Position numbers and translations under genes: made by a program
The notes under the pieces: generated by a model
Told to the model about the DNA's origin: nothing
The model's input: the letters and a program-made list of their open reading frames with translations, nothing else
The model's database searches: none
NCBI GenBank assembly: GCA_963770865.1
Contig: CAVYRD010000002.1
Span: forward strand, 175,381 to 239,380
Source of the DNA: Miltoncostaea sp963770865
GTDB lineage: Bacteria > Actinomycetota > Thermoleophilia > Miltoncostaeales > Miltoncostaeaceae
Length of the DNA: 64,000 nucleotides
Reading direction: 5' to 3'
Shown: positions 53,533-62,467 of the stretch, piece by piece
Position numbering within the stretch: position 1 is the stretch's first letter
How the letters are laid out: each line of letters starts with the position of its first letter

Positions 53533-54360
53533 ATGGCCGATCCCCCACGCAGCAACCGCCTCGGCGGAATGGCTCTCGCCAACGGCCTCCTCGTGCACGG
53601 CCCCGGCCACTGGGCCGCCGCCGTGCGCGACGAGGACGGCCGCGTGGTGGTGGCCTCGGGCCGCAAGCACCTGTTCCGCGCCGGCCCGCTCACCGACCTG
53701 CCGCTCGCGCGCGGGCTGGTGCGCCTGGGCGAGGCGTTCGCGATGCTGCCCGCCGTGCGCCGCGGCCTGCCCCAGGCGCGCTTCGCGATGGAGGACCGTC
53801 GCGCCGTCGTGGGCGCCGTCGTCGCCACCGCGGTCGCCGCGGTCGCCCGGCGGCGCATCCCGTCGATCATCGCGCAGGAGACCGTGAGCGCGGTCGCGGG
53901 CCTCGCACCCGCCATCCTCACGCTGCGCGGCTCGCGCGCGGCCGTCTGGCACGCGGTCGAGCACAAGAGCATCGCCGCCTACGAGTCGGGGGGCGCCGAC
54001 GAGGTGGTCCACGCCGACGCGCACGCCAAGGAGCACGACCGCTGCGGCAGCAACCTGATCCTGCCGCTGCTCGTCTCGACGATCGTCGGCAACACCGTGA
54101 GCCGCCGCTTCCTGCGCCGCCGCGCGCTCGGCGCGCGCACCGTGGTCGGCGCGCTCAGCGTGGGCGCCGCGGTCGAGGTCTTCTCGTTCTCGGCCCGCCG
54201 TCCGGAGCACCCGGTCTCGCGCCTGGTGCACGGCGTGGGCCACGCGATGCAGTCCGGCTTCGCCACCCGCGAGCCGAGCCCGAGCGACCTCCTCGTGGGA
54301 CGCGCCGCGATGGAGGCCCTGCTGCGCGCCGAGGGGCGCGACGGGGCGCTCGAGGCGTGA
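53533..54360 (+). CDS. DUF1385 (YqhQ-type) membrane protein
   Basis: Carries the DUF1385 core: GGMALANGLLVHGPGHWAAAVR, HAVEHKSIAAYESG and HDRCGSNLILPLLV, with several membrane helices. The His/Glu/Asp/Cys set suggests metal binding. Total 275 aa. Function unknown. ATG 53533 is five bases after the RidA stop; GTGA overlap downstream. Confidence 0.85.
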   Translation: MADPPRSNRLGGMALANGLLVHGPGHWAAAVRDEDGRVVVASGRKHLFRAGPLTDLPLARGLVRLGEAFAMLPAVRRGLPQARFAMEDRRAVVGAVVATAVAAVARRRIPSIIAQETVSAVAGLAPAILTLRGSRAAVWHAVEHKSIAAYESGGADEVVHADAHAKEHDRCGSNLILPLLVSTIVGNTVSRRFLRRRALGARTVVGALSVGAAVEVFSFSARRPEHPVSRLVHGVGHAMQSGFATREPSPSDLLVGRAAMEALLRAEGRDGALEA

Positions 54361-55022
54361 GGCTGCGCGCGGCGCTGGCGGCGGCGGCCGCGGCCCTCGT
54401 CATCGGCGGGGCCGCTCCGGCGATGGCGCACGTGGAGGTCCTGCCCGCGCAGGTCGCCCAGGGCGAGGGCCTGGAGTTCACGATCCGGGTGCCGAACGAG
54501 CGCGACATCCCCACGACGCGGGTACGCGTCGACTTCCCCGCCCAGATCACCGTCTACAGCTTCGCCGCCCCGCCGCCGGGGTGGAGGATGACGACGGTGC
54601 TGGGCCCCGACAAGCGCTTTCGCAGCGTCGTCTACACCGGCTCGCTGCCGAAGAACGGCTACGTGGACTTCCGCGTGCTCGGAACGCCGTTCGAGTCGGG
54701 GACGGCCACCTGGAAGACGCGCCAGACCTACGCCGACGGCGCGGTGAAGCCGTGGACCGGACCGCCGGAGAAGGCGGGCGCGCCCGAGGACGAGAGCTCG
54801 CCGACGGCCGTCGGGCCGGCGCCGGTCGTGACGATCGCCGAGCCCGGACAGACCGTGAGCCCCGCCGGCACGGTCACGACGACCGACACGAACGACCACT
54901 CCGGAGCGGCCGTCTGGCTGGGCGTGATCGCGATCGCCATCAGCGCCCTGTGCCTGCTGGCGCTGGGCTTCCTGTGGTCGACGCGGCCGGCCCGCCTTCC
55001 CGGAGGCGGCGAGGAGGCATGA
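54357..55022 (+). CDS. YcnI-like (DUF1775) exported copper-binding-type protein
   Basis: A signal peptide ends AMAHVEVLPAQV, placing the histidine that binds copper in YcnI at the mature N-terminus. The domain continues with TIRVPNERDIPTTRVRVDFP and FRVLGTPFESGTATWKTRQTYADG. A C-terminal membrane helix (VWLGVIAIAISALCLLALGFLW) and short cytoplasmic tail anchor it. Usually next to copCD; here the CopCD fusion is 25 kb away. ATGA overlap with the next gene. Confidence 0.88.
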   Translation: MRLRAALAAAAAALVIGGAAPAMAHVEVLPAQVAQGEGLEFTIRVPNERDIPTTRVRVDFPAQITVYSFAAPPPGWRMTTVLGPDKRFRSVVYTGSLPKNGYVDFRVLGTPFESGTATWKTRQTYADGAVKPWTGPPEKAGAPEDESSPTAVGPAPVVTIAEPGQTVSPAGTVTTTDTNDHSGAAVWLGVIAIAISALCLLALGFLWSTRPARLPGGGEEA

Positions 55023-56113
55023 CCACCCAGCGACGCGCCCGGCTCGACCCGGCCACCTTCCAGCTGCCGGTGGCCAAGATGCGCGACGGCTACTACAGCG
55101 ACGCGTACTTCACGTTCACGCGCGACGTGCTGGAGCACGACCGCCACCGGCCGGACGTTCTGATGCAGGTCTTCCAGCGCGAGCAGTCGGTGCTCGGCGG
55201 CATCGACGAGGCGCTCGCCATCCTGCGCCTCTGCTCGGGGCGCCGCCTCGAGGACGGCGCCTGGGAGGACGGCTGGGACCGGCTGGAGGTGCGCGCGCTC
55301 CACGACGGCGACGAGATCGAGCCGTGGGAGACCGTGCTGACGATCCGCGGCGACTACAGCCTGTTCGCCCACCTCGAGACGCTCTACCTGGGCGTGCTTG
55401 CGCGCCGCACCCTGATCAGCCGCAACGTGCGCGACGTCGTCGCGGCGGCCGGCGGCAAGCCGATCCTCTACTTCCCCGCCCGCTTCGACCACTGGCAGGT
55501 CCAGACCGGCGACGGCTGGGCGGCGCACGTCGCCGGGGCGATCGGCGTCTCCACCGACGCGCAGGCCTCGTGGTGGGGCGGCAAGGGCATGGGCACCGTC
55601 CCCCACGGGCTGATCGCGGCCTACGGCGGCGACACGGTCGCGGCGGCCCGGCGCTTCGCCGACCGCTTCGCCGACGAGCTGCACGTCACGGTGCTGGTCG
55701 ATTTCGAGAACGACTCGGTGCGCACCGCGCTCGAGGTGGCCGACGCCCTCGGCCCGCGGTTGTGGGGCGTGCGCCTGGACACCTCCAGCACGATGGTCAA
55801 CCGCTCGCTGTGGCACGAGATGGGCCGCTTCCGCCCCACCGGCGTCGTGCCCGAGCTGGTCTGGAAGGTGCGCCGGGCGCTCGACGGGGCCGGCCACGGC
55901 GGCGTGCGCATCGTGGCCTCGGGCGGCTTCGACGCTCCGCGCATCCGCGAGTTCGAGGAGGCCGGCGTGCCGGTGGACGCCTACGGCGTGGGGACGTCGC
56001 TGCTGCGCGGCTCCAACGACTACACCGCCGACGTCGTGCGGGTGGACGGCGTGCCGTGCGCCAAGGTCGGCCGCGAGGAGCGGCCCAACCCGCGCCTGGA
56101 GCCGGTCGCGTGA
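55019..56113 (+). CDS. pncB: Nicotinate phosphoribosyltransferase
   Basis: The 364-aa product follows the short NAPRTase pattern: KMRDGYYSDAYF, GDYSLFAHLETLYLGVLARRT, FPARFDHWQVQTGDGWAA, STDAQASWWGGKGMGTVPHGLIA, VDFENDSVRTALE and VASGGFDAPRIREFE. It salvages nicotinate to nicotinate mononucleotide for NAD. GGAGGC precedes the ATG; GTGA overlap with the epimerase-like gene. Confidence 0.88.
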   Translation: MTTQRRARLDPATFQLPVAKMRDGYYSDAYFTFTRDVLEHDRHRPDVLMQVFQREQSVLGGIDEALAILRLCSGRRLEDGAWEDGWDRLEVRALHDGDEIEPWETVLTIRGDYSLFAHLETLYLGVLARRTLISRNVRDVVAAAGGKPILYFPARFDHWQVQTGDGWAAHVAGAIGVSTDAQASWWGGKGMGTVPHGLIAAYGGDTVAAARRFADRFADELHVTVLVDFENDSVRTALEVADALGPRLWGVRLDTSSTMVNRSLWHEMGRFRPTGVVPELVWKVRRALDGAGHGGVRIVASGGFDAPRIREFEEAGVPVDAYGVGTSLLRGSNDYTADVVRVDGVPCAKVGREERPNPRLEPVA

Positions 56114-56553
56114 GCGGGCCCGCGGGCGTCCCGCTGGGGCCGATCCACCACGTCGGCTACGTCGTGGCCGACCTCGACGCCGCGCTGGCCGACCTCGACC
56201 GCTCCTTCGCCACCCGGGTCACGCACCGCGAGGTGATGCAGGAGCAGGGCGTCGAGGCCGTGATGTGCGAGGGCGAGGGCGGCGCGATCGAGCTGATCAC
56301 GCCGCTCGACCCCGAGGGCGCCATCGCCCGCTTCATGGCCAAGCGCGGCGAGGGCTTCCACCACGTCGCGGTGGCGGTGCCCGACATCGAGGCCGCGCTC
56401 GCGCGGCTGGCGGACTCCGGCGCCGAGCTGATCGACCGCCACGGCCGCCGCGGCCTGGGCGGCCACGTCGTCGCCTTCATCCACCCGCGCTCGACGCTCG
56501 GCGTGCTGACCGAGCTCATCGAGCACGGGCACGACGCCGCGCACGGCGGGTAG
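56110..56553 (+). CDS. Methylmalonyl-CoA epimerase-like VOC protein
   Basis: The VOC-fold pair of motifs is present: HHVGYVVADLDAAL, ELITPL, GFHHVAVAVPDIEAAL and VVAFIHPRSTLGVLTELIE. The metal ligands of methylmalonyl-CoA epimerase (His, His, Glu) are in place. Total 147 aa. The VOC family is broad, so another acyl-CoA or glyoxalase-type substrate is possible. Confidence 0.82.
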   Translation: MSGPAGVPLGPIHHVGYVVADLDAALADLDRSFATRVTHREVMQEQGVEAVMCEGEGGAIELITPLDPEGAIARFMAKRGEGFHHVAVAVPDIEAALARLADSGAELIDRHGRRGLGGHVVAFIHPRSTLGVLTELIEHGHDAAHGG

Positions 56554-56564
56554 ACTCGCCCCCG

Positions 56565-56795
56565 ATGGCGACCCGCAGGCTCGAGCTCGGATTCGAAGGT
56601 GGCACGGTGCTGCGGCTGACCGTCGACGCGGGCGTCGCCGAGGAGTTCACCGGCGCCCTGGCCGCGGACCGCGGCCCGGCGTGGCGCTCCATCGACGCCG
56701 AGGAGGGCACGTTCTGGATCGACCAGGGCGAGCTCGTCTACGTGCGGCTGCCCCCCGGCGAGGTGACGGGGCGCGTCGGCTTCGGGGGATCCTGA
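56565..56795 (+). CDS. Hypothetical protein, 76 aa
   Basis: Reads RRLELGFEGGTVLRLTVDAG, WRSIDAEEGTFWIDQGELVYVRL and VGFGGS. Predicted all-beta with one helix. Similar size and strand order to DUF3107 proteins, but I cannot confirm this. Eleven bases after the epimerase-like stop. Confidence 0.6.
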   Translation: MATRRLELGFEGGTVLRLTVDAGVAEEFTGALAADRGPAWRSIDAEEGTFWIDQGELVYVRLPPGEVTGRVGFGGS

Positions 56796-56828
56796 CCCCC
56801 TCGCTCCACGGTCGGGGAGGGCGCTGAG

Positions 56829-57905
56829 ATGGACCTCGGCCTCGTCGGACGGGCCAATGCCGGGAAGACCGCGCTCTTCTGCCTCGTGACCGGGGCGGAG
56901 GCGGAGATCGCCCCGTACCCGTTCACCACCCGCGAGCCCGCCCGGGCGATGGCCGACGTGCCCGACCCGCGCCTGCACGCGATCGCGGACGCGCAGGACA
57001 TCCCGCGCCGCGTGCCCGCGCAGGTGCAGCTGGTGGACATCGCCGGCCTCGCCGCCGGCGCCGGGTCGGGCGAGGGCCTCGGCGGCGCGGCGCTCGGGCA
57101 GCTGCGGCAGATGGACGCGCTGATCCACGTCGTGCGCGCCTTCTCCAACGCCGAGGTGCCCCACCCCGAGGACCGCGTCGACCCGGTCGCCGACGCCGAG
57201 GCGGTCGACCTGGAGCTGGTGGTGGCCGACCGCGAGCAGGCCGGCCGGCGCCTGGAGCGCGTGCGCAAGGGCGCCCGCGCCGGCGAGGCCGGGGCCGTGG
57301 CGGAGCTGGCCGCCCTCGAGGCGCTCGTCGAGGCGCTCGACGCCGGGCGCCCGGCGCGCCTGGTCAACGACGAGGCCGCCCGGGCGCTCGCCGCCGACAT
57401 GGGCCTGCTCACCGCCAAGCCGGTCCTCTACCTCGCCAACACCGACGAGGACCTGGACCCGCCCGAGGACCTCGCCGCCTACGCGGCCGCCCAGGGCGCG
57501 CAGGCGCTGGCGCTGCCGGTGGGACTGGAGCTGGAGCTAGCGGCGATGGACCCCGAGGAGGCCGCCGAGCTCGCCGAGGAGATGGAGCTCGGCAGCGTGC
57601 GCGGCGCCGACGCCGTGATGGCCGCCGCCTACCGCCTGCTCGACCTCGTGACCTTCTTCACCGGCTCGGGACCGCCCGAGGCGCGGGCCTGGCCGATCCG
57701 GCGCGGCACCACCGCCGCCGTCGCCGCGGGCAAGATCCACTCCGACCTGGAGCGGGGCTTCATCCGGGCCGAGACGATCTCCTGGGACGACCTCGTGGCC
57801 GCCGGCTCGTGGAGCAAGGCGAAGGAGAACGCCACCCTGCGCATGGAGGGCCGCGACTACGTGGTCCAGGAGGGCGACGTGATCCAGGTGCGCTTCAACG
57901 TCTGA
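56829..57905 (+). CDS. ychF: YchF/OLA1-like P-loop NTPase with variant P-loop
   Basis: P-loop GRANAGKT (7-14) instead of the usual GxPNVGKS. The YchF G3 region is DIAGLAAGAGSGEGLGGAALGQLRQMDALIHVVRAF. ANTDEDLD stands where GTPases have NKxD, and YchF uses NxxE to prefer ATP. A C-terminal TGS domain (FTGSGPPEARAWPIRRGTTA; EGDVIQVRFNV) is intact. Total 358 aa. YchF associates with ribosomes and stress responses. Confidence 0.88.
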   Translation: MDLGLVGRANAGKTALFCLVTGAEAEIAPYPFTTREPARAMADVPDPRLHAIADAQDIPRRVPAQVQLVDIAGLAAGAGSGEGLGGAALGQLRQMDALIHVVRAFSNAEVPHPEDRVDPVADAEAVDLELVVADREQAGRRLERVRKGARAGEAGAVAELAALEALVEALDAGRPARLVNDEAARALAADMGLLTAKPVLYLANTDEDLDPPEDLAAYAAAQGAQALALPVGLELELAAMDPEEAAELAEEMELGSVRGADAVMAAAYRLLDLVTFFTGSGPPEARAWPIRRGTTAAVAAGKIHSDLERGFIRAETISWDDLVAAGSWSKAKENATLRMEGRDYVVQEGDVIQVRFNV

Positions 57906-58574
57906 GTGACGGCGCCGCGGCGTTGCGCCGTGGCGGTCCCGGGACCGTACGGTCGCGGCGTGACCACCGCCGCCGCCCTGCCCGCCCGCGACCTGCGGAC
58001 CGCCGTGTGGTGGATCACCCTCGGGGCGGGGTCCGGCGCGCTGGCCGGCATCGTCTTCGGCGGCGTCGGCGGACGCCTCGCCATGCTGGTGCTCCGAGTG
58101 AATTCGCCCGGCGCCGTCGGCCTGACCTCCGACGCCGGCTTCGAGATCGGCCGGTTCACCGTCGGCGGATCGCTCTCCCTGCTGGCCTTCACCGCGGTGG
58201 TCGGGGCGCTCGTCGGCCTCGCGTACGTCGCGCTGCGCACGGGCGTGCGGGGCCCGGCGCGCATCCCGGCGGCCGCCCTCGTCGCCGCGACGGCCGGCGG
58301 CTCGGCGTTCCTCGAGCCGGACGGCATCGACCTGCTGGTTCTCGAGCCGCTGTGGTTCGCGGTCACCGCGTTCGTCGCGCTGCCCGCGCTGGCCGCCGCG
58401 GCCGCTGCCGCCCTCGTCGAGCGCCTCGGCGACGCGGGCTCGTCGCTGGCGCTGGTGGAACGCGCCCCGCGGTGGCTGGGAGCCGCCGCCCGCGTGGCCG
58501 TGAGCGGGCTGCTCCTGGCCCTGATCGTGGTCCAGGGCCAGGAGCTCCTCGCGGAGATCACCGAGATCCTCTAG
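57906..58574 (+). CDS. Hypothetical multi-helix membrane protein
   Basis: Four to five hydrophobic helices (WWITLGAGSGALAGIVFGGVG; LLAFTAVVGALVGLAYVAL; LEPLWFAVTAFVALPAL; VSGLLLALIVVQ). GTG 57906 adds a polar N-terminus; GTG 57960 starts right before the first helix and may be the true start. Its stop overlaps the convergent homocysteine methyltransferase stop by four bases. No family recognised. Confidence 0.65.
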   Translation: MTAPRRCAVAVPGPYGRGVTTAAALPARDLRTAVWWITLGAGSGALAGIVFGGVGGRLAMLVLRVNSPGAVGLTSDAGFEIGRFTVGGSLSLLAFTAVVGALVGLAYVALRTGVRGPARIPAAALVAATAGGSAFLEPDGIDLLVLEPLWFAVTAFVALPALAAAAAAALVERLGDAGSSLALVERAPRWLGAAARVAVSGLLLALIVVQGQELLAEITEIL

Positions 58575-59494
58575 TCCCAGGCGGCGCGCACCTGCGCGAC
58601 GTGGCGGTGGTCGGTGCCGCAGCAGCCGCCGACCACGTGGATGCCCGGCAGCCGTTCGCGCAGCGCCCGGTGGTCGGCGCCCAGCTCGGCCGGGTCGCCC
58701 TCGTCGAGCACCTCGGCCTCGTCGAGCTCCGCGTGGCTCTGCTTGGACGCGTTCGCCCGCAAGCCGCCGATGCGGGCGAGCCACGGGCCCTCGTCGTCGA
58801 ACGCGCCCGCGAAGTGGATTGGGTGGGCGCAGTTGACCATGAAGTAGGCGACCGAGCCCCCGGTCAGGGCGTCGGTCTCCTCCACGGCCTCGCGCAGCGG
58901 CGTCCCGTCGGGCAGGCGGCCGTCGGTCTCGACGGTGAACGACAGGGCGGCCGGGATCCCTGCGGCCTCGGCAGCGCGGGCGACGCCGGCCGCCTCGCCG
59001 ACGTGGGTCAGGGTGTAGGCGCTCACCATGTCGGCGCCGCCGCGCGCCAGGCTGCCGATCTGCTCGGCGTGGTACTCGGCGGCCTCGTCGGGGTCCATCA
59101 GGCGGTCGGGCTCGTAGCCGTCCCCGCGCGGGCCGACGGCGCCCGAGACGACGATCGGCGCGCTCGCGGCCTCGGCGTCGCGGATCTCGTGCGCCAGCTC
59201 CACGGCCGCGCGGTTGGCGGCGTCGAGCGCGTCGCGCGAGTACCCGAGCCGCGCGCCCCAGTCGGGGTTGGCGCGCCAGGTCGGCGTGTCGAGGACGAAG
59301 CCGACGTCCTGGCGCCGGGCGATGTCGAGGTAGGGCCGGAAGTAGTCGCGTATCGCCTCGGTGCCCTCGGGGGTCCTCAGCAGGTCGAACGCGGCGAAGC
59401 AGGGCAGGTCGATGCCCCGGTGGAAGATCAGCGTGGTCTCGAGCCCGCCGTCGCAGACGAACGGCCGCTCGGACGCGAGATGCGGCAGTGACAC
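58571..59494 (-). CDS. Homocysteine S-methyltransferase family protein
   Basis: The zinc-binding cysteines are in place: MVNCAHP (Cys222) and GGCCGTDHRH (Cys291, Cys292), with N-terminal CDGGLETTLIF. GTG 59494 has GGAGGGGG five bases upstream and replaces a longer upstream choice. Total 307 aa. Such enzymes move a methyl group from S-methylmethionine, AdoMet or a betaine to homocysteine; the donor cannot be read from sequence. Confidence 0.87.
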   Translation of the reverse strand: MSLPHLASERPFVCDGGLETTLIFHRGIDLPCFAAFDLLRTPEGTEAIRDYFRPYLDIARRQDVGFVLDTPTWRANPDWGARLGYSRDALDAANRAAVELAHEIRDAEAASAPIVVSGAVGPRGDGYEPDRLMDPDEAAEYHAEQIGSLARGGADMVSAYTLTHVGEAAGVARAAEAAGIPAALSFTVETDGRLPDGTPLREAVEETDALTGGSVAYFMVNCAHPIHFAGAFDDEGPWLARIGGLRANASKQSHAELDEAEVLDEGDPAELGADHRALRERLPGIHVVGGCCGTDHRHVAQVRAAWD

Positions 59495-59543
59495 GGATTC
59501 CCCCTCCCGGAATCGTGTGCTGGAGGGGAGATCATCGAACCCG

Positions 59544-59575
59544 CGTCCGGGGCGGCGCAAGCGCCGCCCCGGACG
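59544..59575. terminator. Strong hairpin terminator between vWA gene and homocysteine methyltransferase
   Basis: CGTCCGGGGCGGCGC (59544-59558), a 2-base loop, then the exact complement (59561-59575). The 15-bp perfect stem lies 13 bases downstream of the vWA gene's stop. Confidence 0.75.
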
Positions 59576-59588
59576 GGCCGGGCCCGTC

Positions 59589-61181
59589 CTAGCGCAGCTT
59601 GACCACCGTGATCGTCGTGGTGGCCTTGTCCGTGACGCCGCCGGTCTTCAGGCGGGTGACGCGGACGCGCCAGAGGCCGGCCTTCGGCTTCTGGACCTGG
59701 AAGAAGCTGGACGTCTTGCCGCTGACGAAGCGGACCAACTTGCCGACCGAGCGGGAGAAGACCCGGCCGCCCGGCTGCACGATCTGGACGCGGTACTTGC
59801 CGACGCCCCACGAGGCGAAGAAGGTCGCCGCCTTCTGGCCCTTCGTCACCTTCTTGCTGTACACGTGGGTCTGGCCGATGCGGTAGACGTCCGTCCTGTT
59901 CAGCAGCGTGGTCGCGCCGGAGCTGCGGCCGCGGCAGGCGAAGTAGAGGTTCTGCAGCTCGGCGTTGGTCGGCGCCTTTGCGAACGTGCCGCCGGTCTCC
60001 CTGGCGATCCGCTTGAGGCGGGCCGTGTCCGCGGCGCTGAAGCCGCTCTTGCCGAGCTGCACCACGCAGATCGGCCACGGCGTGCCGGTGCCGTTGAAGG
60101 CGAAGCGCAGGTGCGAATTGTCGTAGGTGCCTCCGTTGGCGCCGTCGGTGAGGAAGATCGCCGACTTGGGCACTGTCGGGTTGAGCGGGTCGGCGGCGAG
60201 CGCGTTGAAGGCGTCCGCGAGCGCGGGGTTGTAGTCGGTGCCGCCGAAGTTGCCGATGGCCTTCTTGGCGGCCTTCTTCAGCGCGACCTTGGTCGCGTTG
60301 CCGGCGATGGTCGTGCGCGGGAAGATCGGGCGCAGGGCGTCGTCGAAGCCCGTGGCCTCCAGCCGGTCGCCCTGGCCCGCCAGGTCGATGAGGAGGTTGA
60401 CCGCGTCGAGGCGGCGGTTGGTCGGGTCGTTGCCGGCCATGCTCCCGGAAAGATCCACGATGGCCGCCAGGTCGCTGACGCCCTTGGGCGGGTTCGGCTT
60501 GGGGACCGGGCCCGAGATCAGCGTGCCGATCTGCCGGTTCACGGCGATGCCGTTGGACGCGTAGCTCAGGTTCAGCGGGCCGTTGTACGGCGTGGCCGGC
60601 GCGGTGAGCGTGAGCTCGGTGCGGTCTGTGCCGCCGCCCACCGACGCGCCGCCGGCGATCGTGAACGAGAACGATGCCGCGTCGAATGGCGCCAGCACGC
60701 GCAGGTACGTGACGCCGCCGGCGGGCGAGAGGATCTCGCCCTTCTCCGGCCAGGCGTTGCCCGTTGCCTCGGGCAGACTGCTCGAAGGGAAGGGGATCCC
60801 GCAGAACGCCGCCGCGTCGAGCGTGAAGTTCTGGGTGGCGCCGTCGTTGATGGCGCCCGACGCGCTGGTCAGCTCCGCGGTCGAGAAGTCCTTGCAGGAG
60901 TCGGTGAACGTCGCCGTCGCGATGAACGGGGCGGTGCTGCCCGTGAGGGCCGAGTGGTTGAGCGGTAGAAGCCGTTTGCGTCGGTCGTCTCCGAGTCGGC
61001 GAAGCCCCCAGCCGACGGACTCCGTGATCCTTACCGTGGCTCCCGGCACGGGCACGCCCGCCGAGTTCGTCACCGTGCCGGTGATGTCGGCATGCGCCGT
61101 TGCCACCGCGCAGAGCGTGAGCACGCCCGCGAGCGCCGCGGAGCGTCTCAGCAGGCGCCTCTGGTGAGAGGTGCGTGTCAT
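59589..61181 (-). CDS. Secreted von Willebrand A-domain protein
   Basis: Signal peptide (LAGVLTLCAVATAHA), then a carboxypeptidase-regulatory-like beta domain (ITGTVTNSAGVPVPGATVRI). A middle beta region and a vWA domain follow, with MIDAS motif DLSGSMAG, threonine region GGTDYNPALA and FLTDGANGG. The C-terminus is a beta domain (YRVQIVQPGGRVFSRSVGK). In the first domain, about 15 residues near 60960-61012 are in the wrong frame; the neighbouring frame gives the expected TTDANGFYRL, so two compensating indels are likely. ATG 61181 with AAGGGA upstream. Probably an extracellular adhesin or matrix protein. Confidence 0.8.
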   Translation of the reverse strand: MTRTSHQRRLLRRSAALAGVLTLCAVATAHADITGTVTNSAGVPVPGATVRITESVGWGLRRLGDDRRKRLLPLNHSALTGSTAPFIATATFTDSCKDFSTAELTSASGAINDGATQNFTLDAAAFCGIPFPSSSLPEATGNAWPEKGEILSPAGGVTYLRVLAPFDAASFSFTIAGGASVGGGTDRTELTLTAPATPYNGPLNLSYASNGIAVNRQIGTLISGPVPKPNPPKGVSDLAAIVDLSGSMAGNDPTNRRLDAVNLLIDLAGQGDRLEATGFDDALRPIFPRTTIAGNATKVALKKAAKKAIGNFGGTDYNPALADAFNALAADPLNPTVPKSAIFLTDGANGGTYDNSHLRFAFNGTGTPWPICVVQLGKSGFSAADTARLKRIARETGGTFAKAPTNAELQNLYFACRGRSSGATTLLNRTDVYRIGQTHVYSKKVTKGQKAATFFASWGVGKYRVQIVQPGGRVFSRSVGKLVRFVSGKTSSFFQVQKPKAGLWRVRVTRLKTGGVTDKATTTITVVKLR

Positions 61182-61332
61182 GTGCAGGTCCCTTCGTGGG
61201 CGGTCGGTGCGCGGCTCATCCACCCCCAACGCCGCGTGGCTGCGAACATAACCGGCGCCGCGGCCGCCGCGCGGCTGCACGATCGGGGAGGCTTGACCGG
61301 CGGAGGTCGAGATCGCAGCCGCCGGCCGGCGG

Positions 61333-62467
61333 CTAGGAGACGCGCAGATCCACCGGCAGGCCGTAGGTCGACATCCCGGAGCCGGTGTCGATCACCTTGA
61401 CCCGCACCTCGTAGGCGCCGTTGCGCAGGTCGTCGGGCACGTCGGTGCGGACGGCGGTGCACTCGCCGGGGGCGCGCCCCTCCAGGGTGCGCGTCAGGGC
61501 CAGGACGGCGCGGCCCGACGGCAGCACGCGGTGCAGCGTGAACTGGGCCCGCAGCGCATGGCCGCGGCCGCCGGTCTGGCACCAGGTGGCCCGCGCGACG
61601 ATGGCGCGGCCGGCGTCGCGGGCGTGCAGCGAGCGGACCTCCGGGAGGCCGAGCCCTGGGTCGCCGCCGGCCGTGACGCGCGCGATCCACGGGCGGTAGG
61701 CGCCGACGTCGCTGTAGACGGTGGTCACCCCCGCGCCGCAGGCACCCCGGTCGCTGACCACTCCGATCACGCGCGGCGCCGCGCCGCGGAATCCGCGAGC
61801 GGGCCGCCGGAGTCGCCGAAGCGCGCCGACGGCTCGAGGCTGGACGGCAGCGTGCCGCAGACGGTCCCCCACGGCGAGTGCGGGAACGCGGACGCCGGCA
61901 GCGTGCGCGTGTAGCGGGCGCAGGCGCGCGGCGTCGAGACGCTGATGCGGCCGGTGAGGAGCGTCGTGGCGCCGCCGTCGCCGAGCCCGAAGCCGGCCAC
62001 CCAGCCCTTCAGGCGATCCGGTCCGAAGCCCGCTCCCAGCGCCGGCGGGCAGCAGGCCGGAGGGCCGGGCGAGCCGCAGCAGCGCGACGTCGCGCCGGAG
62101 AACAGCGACGGGGTGTAGCCGGGATAGACCACGACCCGGCTCACGGGCAGGCGCGTCGGGCGTCGAGGCCGCCAGGTCGGCGGCGCCCGCTCCGACCTGC
62201 ACGCCGGCGGGGTCGGCGACCCCGCCGTCGGCGCCCACCACGCAGTGGGCCGCCGTCAGGACCCACTCGCCGCGGATCAGCGTCCCGGTGCACACCTCGG
62301 CGGCCACCGGGTCGGGGTTCGCGGCGTCGAGCAGCGCCACGGCCCACGGCCAGGCGGCGGGGTCCGCCGGCGCCGCACCGCCCACGACACCCGCCGCGGA
62401 GCCGCGCCATGGCGGCGCAGAGCGCCGCGACCACCAGGGACGCGAGGCGCCGCAGGCGTTCAGCCAT
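61333..62467 (-). pseudogene. Trypsin-like (S1) secreted protease, multiple frame breaks
   Basis: Pieces in three frames line up as one gene: start and signal MAERLRRLASLVVAALCAA, then VVGGAAPADPAAWPWAVAL and VLTAAHCVVG (His). After these come YPGYTPSLFSGATSRCC, WVAGFGLGDGGATTLLTGR and ARFGDSGGPLAD (Ser), and finally VIGVVSDRGACGAGVTTVYSDVG with a C-terminal beta domain. At least four indels are needed. The ATG overlaps the YhaM-like stop. Either decayed or poorly sequenced; motif preservation favours the latter. Confidence 0.7.
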
